Shown: positions 46,806 through 58,247, counted from the first letter of the stretch. The stretch is 64,000 bases of DNA from Maridesulfovibrio zosterae DSM 11974 (GCF_000425265.1 NZ_AUDC01000015.1:62001-126000); one strand, 5' to 3'. Notes: generated from the sequence alone by a model not told the origin. A program made the numbers and translations.

Positions 46806-48314
46806 TTAAGCTGTGAAACCTTTTTTAAACTCTTCCAGAGCGGCCTTCAGCTTGCCTTCGAGATCAGCATCAAGAGCCTGTTTGGTCTTGATTTCTTCCA
46901 GAATTTCAGGCTTTGCATTAGCAATGAATTCCTGAAGATCATCTTCAAACTTACGAACGGAAAGAACAGGAACTTCATCCATGTAACCGCGAGTACCGGC
47001 ATACAAAGAGATAACCTGCTGCATAACGTTCATAGGTTTGTACTGAGGCTGCTTGAGGAGCTCAACCATACGAGCACCACGGTTCAGCTTCTGCTGAGTG
47101 GCTTTATCCAGGTCGGAACCGAAAGCCGCAAATGCTGCAAGTTCACGATACTGTGCAAGGTCAAGACGCAGAGTACCGGCAACCTGTTTCATAGCTTTAA
47201 TCTGAGCAGCACCACCAACTCGGGAAACGGACAGACCTACGTTAATCGCAGGACGGATACCGGAGTTGAAAAGGTTAGGCTCAAGGTATACCTGACCATC
47301 GGTAATGGAAATAACGTTGGTCGGAATGTATGCGGATACGTCACCGGCCTGAGTTTCAATGATCGGCAAAGCGGTCAATGAACCAGCACCGAGACTATCG
47401 TTAACTTTGCAGGAACGCTCAAGGAGACGTGAGTGCAAGTAGAAAACGTCACCGGGATAAGCTTCACGTCCCGGAGGGCGACGAAGAAGCAGAGACATCT
47501 GTCTGTAAGCAACAGCCTGTTTGGAAAGGTCATCGTAAGCGATAAGAGCGTGCTTGCCGCCGTCACGATAATATTCAGCCATTGTTGCACCGGTATATGC
47601 AGAAATAAACTGCAGAGGTGCTGGCTCAGAAGCTGTTGCAGAAATGATTGTGGTGTATTCCATAGCACCGTGCTTACGCAGAATGTCAGCAACAAGAGCA
47701 ACAGATGCTTTCTTCTGACCGATAGCTACGTAGAAGCAGTGAATACCGGAATCTTTCTGAGCAAGAATTGCGTCAATACAAATCGCAGTCTTACCAACCT
47801 GACGGTCACCAATAACGAGTTCGCGCTGACCACGTCCGATAGGTGTCATAGCATCGATAGCCTTAAGACCGGTGTACATGGGTTCATGTACGGACTTACG
47901 AGCAATGATACCTGGAGCTTTAAGCTCAACAGGACGGGTTTCTGTAGCTTCAATAGGTCCGAGTCCGTCAATAGGCTGTCCGAGAGGGTTTACAACGCGC
48001 CCCATAACAGCTGGTCCAACGGGAACGGAGAAGAGTTTGCCAGTACGTTTTACCGGGTCACCTTCTTTAATGCCTGTGTCATCTCCGAGGAGAGCGACAC
48101 CGACGTTATCTGCTTCAAGGTTGAGAACCATGCCCATAAGGCCGCCTGGAAACTCAAGGAGTTCCATCGCCATTGCGTTCTCAACACCATGTACACGAGC
48201 GATACCGTCACCAACGTACAGTACGGTACCTGTTTCGCTCATCTCGACCTTGGATTCATAATTTTGAATCTGATCTTCAATGATTTTGCTGATTTCTTCC
48301 GCTTTAATCTGCAT
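46806..48314 (-). CDS. atpA: ATP synthase alpha subunit
   Basis: 502 aa from ATG 48314 (AGGG upstream); the longer frame adds only four residues and overlaps the end of atpH. Walker A is GDRQVGKT, followed by [12 protein letters not shown], and the Arg-containing stretch before the C-terminal domain ([15 protein letters not shown] type) is conserved. It has the non-catalytic nucleotide sites of F1. It follows atpH by four bases. Confidence 0.97.
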   Translation of the reverse strand: MQIKAEEISKIIEDQIQNYESKVEMSETGTVLYVGDGIARVHGVENAMAMELLEFPGGLMGMVLNLEADNVGVALLGDDTGIKEGDPVKRTGKLFSVPVGPAVMGRVVNPLGQPIDGLGPIEATETRPVELKAPGIIARKSVHEPMYTGLKAIDAMTPIGRGQRELVIGDRQVGKTAICIDAILAQKDSGIHCFYVAIGQKKASVALVADILRKHGAMEYTTIISATASEPAPLQFISAYTGATMAEYYRDGGKHALIAYDDLSKQAVAYRQMSLLLRRPPGREAYPGDVFYLHSRLLERSCKVNDSLGAGSLTALPIIETQAGDVSAYIPTNVISITDGQVYLEPNLFNSGIRPAINVGLSVSRVGGAAQIKAMKQVAGTLRLDLAQYRELAAFAAFGSDLDKATQQKLNRGARMVELLKQPQYKPMNVMQQVISLYAGTRGYMDEVPVLSVRKFEDDLQEFIANAKPEILEEIKTKQALDADLEGKLKAALEEFKKGFTA

Positions 48315-48318
48315 GGCC

Positions 48319-48870
48319 CTACACACCCCTTTTAATCTGTTCTTTCATCATTTGCAGCTGAGCGCGAATGCTTGCATCAAGAACCTTGTCTCCAACCTTA
48401 AGGACAACACCACCGAGGATATCTTTGTCCATTGCGAACTCAAGTTCGAGTTTGCACTTCAGCTGATCTTCAAGACGTTTCTTAATTTCATCCTGGCGTT
48501 TTCCGGCCAGTTTAATCGCAGTCACGAGTTTGCCACGGACGACACCCTGAACGGTATCCAGCATTCCGGAGAAATCGCTTGCGATTTCTGGAAGTACAGG
48601 AAGACGTCCTTTGTCGGCCAAAAGGCTGCAAAAGTTCTTCACCACAGGTCCTGCCGAGGTCTTCTCAAGCAGTTTCCCAAGCACGGCTTTCTTTTCATCC
48701 GCACTGAAAACAGGATTCTGAAAGAGCCTCAGGGCCTCCGGGGAATCTTTCAGGATCTGGGACAACTCGGACAGTGCCTTACCATACGCCGCAAGATCTT
48801 TGTCTCCCTGCTTCTGGCCAACAGAGAACAGTGCCTTTGCGTATCTGCGTGAGACTATGTTCCCGGTCAA
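48319..48870 (-). CDS. atpH: ATP synthase delta subunit
   Basis: 183 aa stator protein that ties F1 to the b subunits. The N-terminal helical part begins with [13 protein letters not shown], the family signature, and the C-terminal part has [20 protein letters not shown]. The start is TTG at 48870, overlapping the TGA of atpF by four bases, with AGGTGG about 7 bases upstream. No ATG or GTG serves in frame without removing the conserved N-terminus. Translation is therefore coupled to atpF. Confidence 0.93.
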   Translation of the reverse strand: MTGNIVSRRYAKALFSVGQKQGDKDLAAYGKALSELSQILKDSPEALRLFQNPVFSADEKKAVLGKLLEKTSAGPVVKNFCSLLADKGRLPVLPEIASDFSGMLDTVQGVVRGKLVTAIKLAGKRQDEIKKRLEDQLKCKLELEFAMDKDILGGVVLKVGDKVLDASIRAQLQMMKEQIKRGV

Positions 48871-49442
48871 TTGAGCACCACCTTTGTTAAGTATTCATCC
48901 ACAAGATTCTCATGCTGAGCTTTGGTCAGTTTGCTCTTAACGATTTTCTCTGCAGCTTCAATGACTTTATCAGCCATTTCTGCACGCATTTCGTCGAGAG
49001 CAATGATGACTTCCTGTTCAGCGGAGACTTTTGCCTGAGCCTTGATCTGCTCAGCGCTCTGCTCTGCCTTCTGGATAATTGCTGCCTTCATAGCCTCGCC
49101 CTGAGATCTGGCTTCGGAAAGGATTGCTTCCTTTTCCTGTTCCAGATTAGCAATACTCTGCTCGACGTCGCGGAGTTTACTTTCTGCAGCTTCCTTACGG
49201 GACTGCAAATCGTTAAGCTCCTGCTTGATTCCTGCCTGACGACCTTTAAAAAGACCGGCGATTTTTTCACCTGCGAACTTATAAAGGACCCCAAGGACGA
49301 GAATCAAGTTTAATACACGCCAACCGAAGTTTGCCCAGGGAATCTCGTGTGCCCCCCCTTCTCCGCCACTTGCGTAGGCTGCGCCTGCTGCAAGCAGTAC
49401 AGAAAGAGTGGCTGTTGCCATGATCATGTTTTTCCGCTTCAA
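48867..49442 (-). CDS. atpF: ATP synthase b subunit with an N-terminal signal-like segment
   Basis: 191 aa. An N-terminal hydrophobic stretch (MATATLSVLLAAGAAYASGG) looks like a cleavable signal peptide, then a membrane helix (RVLNLILVLGVLYKFAG) and a long charged helix to the end. This two-segment form is seen in delta-proteobacterial b subunits. TTG 49442 with GGGGGG upstream is the first start; ATG 49427 and 49421 are alternatives. It is the second of two b-type genes; together they make the b/b' stalk. Confidence 0.9.
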   Translation of the reverse strand: MKRKNMIMATATLSVLLAAGAAYASGGEGGAHEIPWANFGWRVLNLILVLGVLYKFAGEKIAGLFKGRQAGIKQELNDLQSRKEAAESKLRDVEQSIANLEQEKEAILSEARSQGEAMKAAIIQKAEQSAEQIKAQAKVSAEQEVIIALDEMRAEMADKVIEAAEKIVKSKLTKAQHENLVDEYLTKVVLN

Positions 49443-49472
49443 GGCTAAACCCCCCTTCGATATTGATTAGGC

Positions 49473-49889
49473 CTAGCCAAGAACCTTGGCTGTAACCTTC
49501 TGAGCAAAAGCTTCAACTTCGCTACCAAGAACCTTCATTGCTGCACCCTTGTCAGATGCAACCTCTACACGAGCTGCTTTCATAGTTGCTGCTGCAACTT
49601 TTCCGGCTTCGGAGAGTAATGTGTGTTCATGGGAAGCGCCCTGTTCTTTGAAGTCGTTCCGGATGTCCATACCCTGCTTACGGGCACCGTCCAAAGCAGC
49701 TTCGTAATCCTTAACCTTAATATCAGCCTGCTGCGTGAAGTTCTCCACTTTAGAAAGCTGGTCACTCATAAGCTCCGCACGTCTCCGGATAATTTCACGG
49801 ATAGGACGAAACATGAGAAGGTTGAGAACAAGAAGGGTGATGATGAAGTTCGCTAACTGGATAAAAAAGCTAATATCTAAATCAATCAT
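49473..49889 (-). CDS. atpF': ATP synthase b' subunit
   Basis: 138 aa from ATG 49889, which has GGGAG five bases upstream. The longer frame to 49937 would start inside the predicted -10 box and is rejected. After a short N-terminus there is one membrane helix (FFIQLANFIITLLVLNLLMF), then a PIREIIRRR turn and a long helix to the end. With atpF it forms the peripheral stalk. It is the first gene of the operon. Confidence 0.9.
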   Translation of the reverse strand: MIDLDISFFIQLANFIITLLVLNLLMFRPIREIIRRRAELMSDQLSKVENFTQQADIKVKDYEAALDGARKQGMDIRNDFKEQGASHEHTLLSEAGKVAAATMKAARVEVASDKGAAMKVLGSEVEAFAQKVTAKVLG

Positions 49890-49934
49890 GCCTGCTCCCG
49901 AAAAGGTTGTGAATTTTTGTCCAAAGTCAGTCGC

Positions 49935-49963
49935 CATTTAGCTAATTTTAGAGGTTGTGTCAA
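49935..49963 (-). promoter_or_regulatory. Sigma-70-type promoter of the ATP synthase operon
   Basis: On the minus strand TTGACA (49958-49963) and TAAATG (49935-49940) are separated by exactly 17 bases. The -35 is consensus, the -10 matches three of six positions. Transcription would start near 49928, about 40 bases before the chosen atpF' ATG. Confidence 0.6.
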
Positions 49964-50031
49964 AGGGTTTTTCGTTTTTAAGTGACTACTTTTACCCTCT
50001 CAGCCCTTGTCATTACTGGCTTGTTATTTTT

Positions 50032-50400
50032 TTAACTAATTTCTTCGTTTTTGGATTCAACTGTTTCAGGAGCTCTTGAACTCATAGTTACACGCCCCTC
50101 CAGAACAGCTCCTTCCTCAACAACCAGTACAGGGGTTACCAGATCACCCTGAAGGTTTGCGGTCTTGTGAAGAACAGCCTTCTCACTTGCATATACTTCA
50201 CCATTAACCCTGCCACTAAGGACTAACTGACCGACTCTCAAGACCCCTTGGACACGGGCCTCTTTGCCCACAACAAGGGTTCCTTCAGACTCAACTTCAC
50301 CATTGAAGTTGCCGTCAATGCGGACTGCACCCTGAAAATTTAATTTTCCCTGATAATCAGTTCCACTACCTAAAAAAGCATTTATTTCATCTCTAGCCAT
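50032..50400 (-). CDS. Bactofilin (polymer-forming cytoskeletal protein)
   Basis: 122 aa from ATG 50400, where AAAGGAG lies 5 bases upstream; in-frame starts at 50445 and 50472 lack such a site. The DUF583 beta-helix repeats are readable: YQGKLNFQGAVRIDGNFNGEV, then TLVVGKEARVQGVLRVGQL and GRVNGEVYASEKAVLHKT. Bactofilins form filaments that organise cell-wall enzymes. It is the last gene of the rod-shape operon, which suggests a role in elongation or curvature. Confidence 0.9.
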   Translation of the reverse strand: MARDEINAFLGSGTDYQGKLNFQGAVRIDGNFNGEVESEGTLVVGKEARVQGVLRVGQLVLSGRVNGEVYASEKAVLHKTANLQGDLVTPVLVVEEGAVLEGRVTMSSRAPETVESKNEEIS

Positions 50401-50452
50401 TTGATCTCCTTTTGCCCCCGAACCGTTTTTTGATAATCCAAACATACGGCTT

Positions 50453-51568
50453 TTACCCCTGTTTAAATACATAACGCCTCATGGATACGTTTAAAACGAG
50501 TCCCACAAGACAAAGATTAACCACGGTGCCGCTGCCGCCGTAACTGATGAATGGTAAAGGGATGCCAACTACAGGCATTAGCCCGAGGACCATACCCATA
50601 TTGATTAGGATTTGCCAGAAGAAATAAAAGAATACACCTGCCGCAAGATAGCTTCCGAAAAGGTCTTTTGCCTCTCTGGCGGTAACCACCATCTGATACA
50701 AAAATACGCAAAAAAGACTAAGCAGAGTCATCGCTCCGACAAAGCCCCACTCTTCACCAAACACTGCAATAGCAAAGTCGGTGTGCTTTTCCGGTAAAAA
50801 GCGCAGTTGAGATTGAGTTCCACCTAAAAAACCTTTCCCCCACAACCGACCGGAACCGATTGCAATCTCAGACTGAATGATATGATATCCAGCACCAAGA
50901 GGATCGCTGGCAGGGTTCATGAACGAAACAATTCTGCGTTTCTGATAATCATGAAGAAACAACCACCCGACCGGGATTAAACATGGACCTAGAATAGCTA
51001 ATGTCTTAAATAACTTAGGAGTTAATCCGCGATAAAGAATCATTCCGCCAAGAATAAGAAGAATATTCAACCCTGATCCAAGGTCCGGCTGGATAATAAC
51101 CAGACCGGCGGGAACCAGTCCCACCCCCACTGTGTAGGCAAGTTTAGTCAGCCCGAGAGGCTCACTATCACGTGATAAAATTCTGGCCCCGATAATAAGA
51201 ATTGTGATTTTAGCCATTTCACTTGGCTGGAAATTAAAAAAACCAAGATCCAACCAGCGGCGGGCACCATAGATAGTTTTACCAACAAAGGGGACTGCCA
51301 ACAGCAAAAGAACTGTCACCCAAAACAAAGGCCATGCGATAGTCTTCAAATGCCTATAATCAAAGAGCATGAAAGTAATCATGCCCACAAAACCAAGTAA
51401 TCCCCAAATAAGCTGTTTCTGATAAAATGAACTTACACTTATTCCCTCTTCAAGCCTGAACCCGCTTGCAGAATAGAGGTTCATAACTCCTAACAAAAAG
51501 AGTAAACCTGCAAGCCCCAGCAGCAGCCAGTTCATATGGATAAGCAGCCGTCTATCAATGGGTGACAT
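50453..51568 (-). CDS. rodA: Rod shape-determining peptidoglycan polymerase RodA
   Basis: 371 aa SEDS-family glycosyltransferase with about ten membrane helices. The family region with the conserved catalytic Asp lies near GYHIIQSEIAIGSGRLWGKG, and FAVFGEEWGF and PLPFISYGGSG are the usual later motifs. It polymerises lipid II together with the PBP2 encoded next to it. AAGGAG lies 7 bases before the ATG. It overlaps mrdA by 14 bases. Confidence 0.96.
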   Translation of the reverse strand: MSPIDRRLLIHMNWLLLGLAGLLFLLGVMNLYSASGFRLEEGISVSSFYQKQLIWGLLGFVGMITFMLFDYRHLKTIAWPLFWVTVLLLLAVPFVGKTIYGARRWLDLGFFNFQPSEMAKITILIIGARILSRDSEPLGLTKLAYTVGVGLVPAGLVIIQPDLGSGLNILLILGGMILYRGLTPKLFKTLAILGPCLIPVGWLFLHDYQKRRIVSFMNPASDPLGAGYHIIQSEIAIGSGRLWGKGFLGGTQSQLRFLPEKHTDFAIAVFGEEWGFVGAMTLLSLFCVFLYQMVVTAREAKDLFGSYLAAGVFFYFFWQILINMGMVLGLMPVVGIPLPFISYGGSGTVVNLCLVGLVLNVSMRRYVFKQG

Positions 51569-53366
51569 TCACAGGCTCCTTTTTTTTGTCCGAAAAGATA
51601 TGATCATATATAGCTTTGACTACAGGGCCTGCTCCCGAGCCTCCATGCAGGCCGTGTTCAACCATGCAGACAACGACATAGCGTTTGTCTCCTTTTTCAG
51701 CAAAACTGGCCATCCATGCATGGTCTCTATATTTAAAGGGGATATCTTTATCTTTCATTTTTTTGATTTCATCGGTAAGTTTAACAACTTGCGCAGTACC
51801 GGTTTTACCACCGATAACAACTCCTTTAATACGCAGCCTGCGAGCAGTTCCATGAGAACTGTCCACGGTCTGGATCATGGCTTTGCGAATTATTTCACGT
51901 TGTGCATCCGTGACCGGCAAATGTCCCTGTTCTTCTGCCGGCTCTCCGGCTAAAAGCTGTGGACGCAATAACCTGCCCCCATTTATCAGTGAAGAAATAA
52001 AACGAGCGACCTGCAATGGAGAAACAAGCGTGTACCCTTGACCGATTGCAAAGTTCAGATTTTCACCAGGGTGCCATATTTCACCGTAACGACGTCTCTT
52101 CCACTCACGGGAAGGAATTAATCCCGGCTTTTCATGGGGCAATGAAATCCCTGTGAGACTGCCAAACCCTGCTTTTTTGGTAAATTCACTTAGCTTATCA
52201 ACACCAAGTTTCATTCCCAGCTTATAATAATAAACGTCACAGGACTCGACGAGTGATTTTTCAAGATCGGTCTCACCGTGGCCACCTCTTTTCCAACAGC
52301 GGAAAGTATACTTTCCAAGCTTGGTAAACCCCGGACAATAAACGGTGTCTTCAGGCGTAATTACACCATAATGCAGCCCTGCAGCAGCTACAGCCAGCTT
52401 AAAAATTGATCCCGGGGGATAAACACTCTGGATAACCCTGTTCTGTAGAGGAGTTCGTGGATCATCTCTAAGAGCAACCCATTGTTTCTGACTCAGTCCA
52501 ACAGTAAAAGCATTATTGTCATAAGACGGAGCACTGACGAAAGCCAGAATCTGGCCATTATCAGGATTCATAACCACAACAGCTCCTGCTTTGCCTTTCA
52601 GAAGCTTACCGCCAAGCTCCTGCAGATCAAAGTCAATTGAAAGATCAATATCCTCGCCGGCGACAGGAGAATTTAAAATTCGTTCTTTCAGCCGACGCCC
52701 GGTGGCATCAACTTCACTCTGCCTGCGCCCTTTTATTCCACGAAATCTTTTCTCCAAAACATATTCCAGGCCCTGCTTGCCTACATAGTCTCCCACGGCA
52801 AGCCCCGAGTCGGACTCGAGCTCCTCCTCATCAACTTCAGCAACATAACCAAGGACATGAGAAAAAAGAGATCCTTGAAGATATTTTCTCCGGGGACGGA
52901 CCACTATTTCAAGGCCGGGCCAGTGTAAGGAATTTGCTTCGATTACAGCGACCTGCTCAAAAGTAAGATTTGGCACAAGAATAAGAGGTTCGAAAGGTTT
53001 TACCCTTCGCTTGGATTTTTTAAATACTTTTTTAATATCGGCAAGATCAACTCCGGTCCACTTAGAGACAGTCTCCAGGGTTGCATCAAGTTTTTTACAG
53101 TCTTCCCGGACAATTCCCAAAGCGTAAGCAGGTTCATTTACTGCCAGCAAAACACCATTACGATCACGGATAAGACCGCGTGGAGCGTAGAGTTTATCCT
53201 GACGAAGCTGGTTATTCATAGCCTGCTCGGCAAAATAATCACCCTTATGAATTTGCAGATACCAAAACCGTAAAGCAAAAATGCAGAAGAGCAATAGGAT
53301 CAATCCCTGTAAAAGGAATAGACCATTTCTTGGAGGTTGCTGATTTTTGGACTCATACAGACTCAT
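51555..53366 (-). CDS. mrdA: Penicillin-binding protein 2 (PBP2)
   Basis: 603 aa class B transpeptidase. An N-terminal membrane helix (about 13-37) is followed by the dimerisation domain, and the penicillin-binding site is S320-IFK323 with SCD at 375-377 and KTG at 521-523. It crosslinks peptidoglycan in elongation, driven by RodA. Both ends overlap neighbours (rodA by 14 bases, mreD by 14 bases), so the rod genes are translationally coupled. Confidence 0.97.
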   Translation of the reverse strand: MSLYESKNQQPPRNGLFLLQGLILLLFCIFALRFWYLQIHKGDYFAEQAMNNQLRQDKLYAPRGLIRDRNGVLLAVNEPAYALGIVREDCKKLDATLETVSKWTGVDLADIKKVFKKSKRRVKPFEPLILVPNLTFEQVAVIEANSLHWPGLEIVVRPRRKYLQGSLFSHVLGYVAEVDEEELESDSGLAVGDYVGKQGLEYVLEKRFRGIKGRRQSEVDATGRRLKERILNSPVAGEDIDLSIDFDLQELGGKLLKGKAGAVVVMNPDNGQILAFVSAPSYDNNAFTVGLSQKQWVALRDDPRTPLQNRVIQSVYPPGSIFKLAVAAAGLHYGVITPEDTVYCPGFTKLGKYTFRCWKRGGHGETDLEKSLVESCDVYYYKLGMKLGVDKLSEFTKKAGFGSLTGISLPHEKPGLIPSREWKRRRYGEIWHPGENLNFAIGQGYTLVSPLQVARFISSLINGGRLLRPQLLAGEPAEEQGHLPVTDAQREIIRKAMIQTVDSSHGTARRLRIKGVVIGGKTGTAQVVKLTDEIKKMKDKDIPFKYRDHAWMASFAEKGDKRYVVVCMVEHGLHGGSGAGPVVKAIYDHIFSDKKKEPVNVTH

Positions 53367-53814
53367 GTTTAAAACCTGCTGGATAAAGGTACTTCAAAAG
53401 CAGCCATTCTATCGGAAAGATAAGGGCTTGAAGAATGCCCTCAAAAATATACCTGTCAGACACCCAGACCATGTCAGCCAGCATTGCCATTACAGCAGTA
53501 AGCAGTGGATGTAGCACTCCAAGAACGACACCGCAAAGCAATGCAAACATCATACTTTGCACATCAAAGAACATTGCACCGCAACGATATAGAATTAAGA
53601 TGGAAGAATACCAGAGAATGGAATAACCGAAAGGAAGGCCGCCGATACCGTCTTGAATCAGCGCCCAGATAAGAATCATCCAGAAGAAATATTTACGTTT
53701 ACCAAGCTGGATACACAACAGGAGTCCCGGAGCCATAAAATCAACCCCCGGCAACATCTTCTGTGCCCATATTGCCACAAAAGTAAATGCGGCCCACCAC
53801 AAAACTGACTGCAT
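53353..53814 (-). CDS. mreD: Rod shape-determining protein MreD
   Basis: 153 aa membrane protein with about five hydrophobic segments. MreD sequences vary, so the call relies on size, hydrophobicity, the GLPFGYSILWYS segment and the position between mreC and mrdA. GGGAG lies 6 bases before the ATG. It recruits the elongation machinery with MreC. Confidence 0.85.
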   Translation of the reverse strand: MQSVLWWAAFTFVAIWAQKMLPGVDFMAPGLLLCIQLGKRKYFFWMILIWALIQDGIGGLPFGYSILWYSSILILYRCGAMFFDVQSMMFALLCGVVLGVLHPLLTAVMAMLADMVWVSDRYIFEGILQALIFPIEWLLLKYLYPAGFKHESV

Positions 53815-53815
53815 A

Positions 53816-54706
53816 CTACTCTCCCAAGGCAGTGGTTCTATTGCCTGTACCTATAGAAGTGGAGTTGGAATTCGCTCCTGTGGCGTTAACCGGATTAAAC
53901 TGTTGAAGAAGAAGCACTTCTTCAGTGTTTTTCATATCCGCGAGAGGAACAGCTTCAATTTTAAGGAAAAGTGAAATGTCTGACCGCTCAACAGAAACGA
54001 CTTTTGCAATGGGTAATCCGGGGGGAAAAATACCTGCAAGTCCAGAAGTAACAAGAATCTCGCCTTCATTAACGGCAGAATTAAGTTTCACATACTTAAC
54101 ACTAAGCGGTTCGCCTTCCCCGTTACCTATGAGTAATCCGGCAGAACGGTTTAACTGCCCTCGCACTGAGATACGACTATTACGATCTGAAATCAGCATG
54201 GCTTTGGAAGCAGTAAGCCCAGGTTGAACAATACGCCCGAGAACTCCACGAGAAGTCATTACCGGAGTATCGGGCAGAATCCCTGAACTGATACCCTTCC
54301 CCAGAATAACAGAATCAAGAGCTGCGGACGGTCCCATTCTGTGAGCAATAATCCGCGCTCCGTCTGTGGTCCAGCCGTCAACAGGAGAGATATTCAAAAG
54401 TTTTTGAAAGCGATCCGCCTCGGCAGCCTTTTCACGCAACTTCATAATCTCAAGCCGCATAAGATTGTTCTGGGAACTCAATTGGTCATTGAGCTGCTTG
54501 AGCCCTATAAGATAAATATACTCATCCCAGAAAGCCTCGGACTTATCATGAACCCATTCACCGGGCCATAAAACCCATTTAACAATTTCAAGGCCAGTAA
54601 AAGCTGAAAGACGGTCAAGCTGCCCGGACCTCAAATTCCATGAGTACAGGCTAAGATAAACAAAAAGAGCAATGATGACGGCTATAGCGGCACGCTTGAG
54701 CTTCAC
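53816..54706 (-). CDS. mreC: Rod shape-determining protein MreC
   Basis: 296 aa from GTG 54706, with AGAGGA 6 bases upstream; the ATG at 54724 has no ribosome site. A membrane helix near the N-terminus (IAVIIALFVYLSLYSW), a coiled coil and two beta domains follow. MVTSRGVLGRIVQPGLTASKAML and LVTSGLAGIFPPGLPI are the recognisable family blocks. MreC links MreB to PBP2 in the periplasm. It ends one base before mreD starts. Confidence 0.92.
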   Translation of the reverse strand: MKLKRAAIAVIIALFVYLSLYSWNLRSGQLDRLSAFTGLEIVKWVLWPGEWVHDKSEAFWDEYIYLIGLKQLNDQLSSQNNLMRLEIMKLREKAAEADRFQKLLNISPVDGWTTDGARIIAHRMGPSAALDSVILGKGISSGILPDTPVMTSRGVLGRIVQPGLTASKAMLISDRNSRISVRGQLNRSAGLLIGNGEGEPLSVKYVKLNSAVNEGEILVTSGLAGIFPPGLPIAKVVSVERSDISLFLKIEAVPLADMKNTEEVLLLQQFNPVNATGANSNSTSIGTGNRTTALGE

Positions 54707-54931
54707 ACTTAATCCTCTGAACATGTAAAAACAGAGATTAAAAAAACGCTGAATCAGAAAAAATGAAAAACAATAACTCTGAAAACAAGAATCCAGCCTA
54801 TCTGGAAATTTTCAACTATCCGCTGGCTGCAACTCAATTGTATCTAAGGCCATAGCTTCTCAAGAAATAACTCCGAAAAACTATGACCTCAGTAGCAATC
54901 GATATACTGGATTCATCCGCAAAAAGCAGAA

Positions 54932-56038
<1,107 letters not shown>

Positions 56039-56206
56039 CTATCAAAAGAAATTCCTTTGAGTTAACTAGCAGAAGAAACTGTCACAAGCAACACATTACA
56101 TATATCTTGCTTGTGTAGTTTCAGCCTACTAATATATTGTAACTTTTATTTATTTTCATAACATACACCGTAACTCAGCCAACATATTCAAAAATAAGGA
56201 TTCTAA

Positions 56207-57166
56207 ATGAACCGTTTTTACGGACTAGCAGCGCGCCTGAAGCAAACCTTCGGTGAGCGCGTCCAAAAAATACCCTTGGATTTCGGGTTTACATGCCCAA
56301 ACCGTGATGGAAAAATTTCACATAAAGGATGTATCTTCTGCAGTCCTCAAGGAGCAGGTTCAGGACTGCATGAACAAGCCATGAATATTGAAGACCAGTG
56401 GGCTTACTGGCAAAATAAACTTAGCGAATTTTATTCGACAAAACTCTATCTTGCATACCTGCAATCATATTCAAATACATATTGCAGTGCCGAAGAATTG
56501 AAACACGCTCTGGACCAACTTAAAGGCCTTCCCGGATTAGTCGGAATCTGTATTGGTACCCGCCCAGATTGTCTCGACTCAGAAAAGCTTAGATTGATTA
56601 AGAATCTTGATTTAAAAGAAACATGGATTGATCTTGGACTTCAAAGCTCGAATGATAAGACCCTTAAACGCATCAATAGAGGCCATGATGCTAAATGCTA
56701 TGCAGATGCGGTGAAACTTACTCACTCCAACGGTATTGATGTTTGTGCTCATGTTATTGCCGGGCTTCCCGGTGAAGGAGAAAAAGAATTTTTAGAATCA
56801 GTTCAATTCCTGAATGAACTTCCTGTGTCCGGCATTAAATTTCATAATCTCTTTGTAGGAGAAGGATCACCTCTTCAAAAACTATATCTATCAGGTAAAT
56901 ATAAGGTGCTGGAGCAGAATGAGTATGTGGAGATGCTGGTCAGAGCCATTTCCATACTAAGACCTGACATAATCATTCATCGCCTTAGGGCTGATGCTGT
57001 ACCAGGTGAACTTGTTGCCCCTGAATGGGCGCGTATAAAACGCAAGGTTCTAAATGCAATCAACATGAAAATGAAGGATAACCATTTATGGCAGGGCAGC
57101 GCTCGCCCGGATGCCTCAAAAACGCTGCCTCAATGGTTCAATCCGGACTGTAAACCACCACTTTAA
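56207..57166 (+). CDS. YhcC-type (TIGR01212) radical SAM protein
   Basis: 319 aa. The iron-sulfur site is C30, C42, C45: CPNRDG followed by KGCIFC, the CxxxxxxxxxxxCxxC spacing of the TIGR01212/YhcC family rather than the common CxxxCxxC. LGLQSSNDKTLKRINRGHD and AHVIAGLPGEG are the conserved radical SAM strands. The function of the family is not established. It is alone on the plus strand between mreB and the converging pst operon. Confidence 0.88.
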   Translation: MNRFYGLAARLKQTFGERVQKIPLDFGFTCPNRDGKISHKGCIFCSPQGAGSGLHEQAMNIEDQWAYWQNKLSEFYSTKLYLAYLQSYSNTYCSAEELKHALDQLKGLPGLVGICIGTRPDCLDSEKLRLIKNLDLKETWIDLGLQSSNDKTLKRINRGHDAKCYADAVKLTHSNGIDVCAHVIAGLPGEGEKEFLESVQFLNELPVSGIKFHNLFVGEGSPLQKLYLSGKYKVLEQNEYVEMLVRAISILRPDIIIHRLRADAVPGELVAPEWARIKRKVLNAINMKMKDNHLWQGSARPDASKTLPQWFNPDCKPPL

Positions 57167-57192
57167 ACTATAAAGTCAAATCATATTAATGG

Positions 57193-57231
57193 GAAAAGGC
57201 CCGCATTCTCAGTGAGAACACGAACCTTTTC
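57193..57231 (+). terminator. Weak interrupted hairpin between convergent genes
   Basis: Outer arms GAAAAGG/CCTTTTC (57193-57199 with 57225-57231) enclose a smaller hairpin TTCTC-AGT-GAGAA; the stem is interrupted and no strong T-run follows. It may stop transcripts from both the radical SAM gene and pstA, with low certainty. Confidence 0.35.
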
Positions 57232-57261
57232 AAGCACGGTCAAGAGTGTGGGAATATAAAT

Positions 57262-58212
57262 TTATCGACCTATTTTTTTCTGCATCTTTGCCCGGATATA
57301 GATTGCTATCAAATTCATGCCCAGAACGAGTGCAATAAGAACTAATGATGTACCGTACTGAATGTGGCGTGTTTTTTCTATTTCAGTACCTGCGGTTGCA
57401 AGCACATAAATATGATAAGGAAGCGCCATTACATCATCAAAAAGTGACTGCGGCATTTCCGGAGTAAAAAACACTGCAGCGGTAAACATAATTGCAGCAG
57501 TTTCACCTGCAGCGCGTGAAAGGGTCAGGATGGCTCCGGTAAGCATACCCGGTAGCGCAGCGGGAAGAACTACTTTATAAATTGTCTGCCATTTTGTTGC
57601 GCCAAGTCCGAGTGAAGCTTCACGGTATGTCTGTGGAACAGATCTTAAAGCTTCTTCAGATGCCCCGATTACGAGAGGTAAGGCCAATGCTCCAAGAGTG
57701 CAGACCCCGGCCATAATACTGACCCCCATCCCCATAACAGTCACAAACAGGGAAAGTCCGAACAATCCAAAGACAACAGAAGGAACTCCGGCAAGGTTGT
57801 TGATACCAAGACGGATAATTCTTACAAGCTTAGGCGATGTCGCATATTCATTCAGGTAGATAGCTGTTGCAATTCCCCATGGCAAGGCAATAAGTAAAGC
57901 ACCGTAGCTGAGTACTATTGTCCCCACTATACATGGAAAAATTCCACCTTCGGTCATAGAATTTCGCGGAGATTCAGTCAAAAACTCCCAACTCATGGCG
58001 GGAAGACCATAATAAAGGACGAATCCGCAAATTATGATGAGAGCGAGCCCGTTAATAACAGCGGCTCCTTTGAAAATTAAGAAAACCAGTTTTTCAATTT
58101 TTTCTCTTATGGAATAATTTCCATGCCCCGGTTCCAGCATGGTCTCTGCGACCAGATCATTACTATCCATCATGGAATTCACTTGCTCTAAAGTTTCAGC
58201 GGAATTATTCAT
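57262..58212 (-). CDS. pstA: Phosphate ABC transporter permease PstA
   Basis: 316 aa from ATG 58212, which has GAGGA 5 bases upstream; the ATG at 58224 overlaps that site. Six membrane helices and the ABC-permease EAA loop (EASLGLGATKWQTIYKVVLP) are readable. It forms the membrane channel of the Pst phosphate importer with PstC. It starts 35 bases after pstC. No pstB follows: the next gene is on the other strand. Confidence 0.93.
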   Translation of the reverse strand: MNNSAETLEQVNSMMDSNDLVAETMLEPGHGNYSIREKIEKLVFLIFKGAAVINGLALIIICGFVLYYGLPAMSWEFLTESPRNSMTEGGIFPCIVGTIVLSYGALLIALPWGIATAIYLNEYATSPKLVRIIRLGINNLAGVPSVVFGLFGLSLFVTVMGMGVSIMAGVCTLGALALPLVIGASEEALRSVPQTYREASLGLGATKWQTIYKVVLPAALPGMLTGAILTLSRAAGETAAIMFTAAVFFTPEMPQSLFDDVMALPYHIYVLATAGTEIEKTRHIQYGTSLVLIALVLGMNLIAIYIRAKMQKKIGR

Positions 58213-58247
58213 TTTATTCCTCATAATTATATCTTCAGGTATCCAGA

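Noticed and set aside
49890-49937. Longer N-terminus of the ATP synthase b' subunit from ATG 49937
   Set aside because: The extra codons overlap the predicted -10 region and lack a ribosome site; ATG 49889 has GGGAG at the right spacing.
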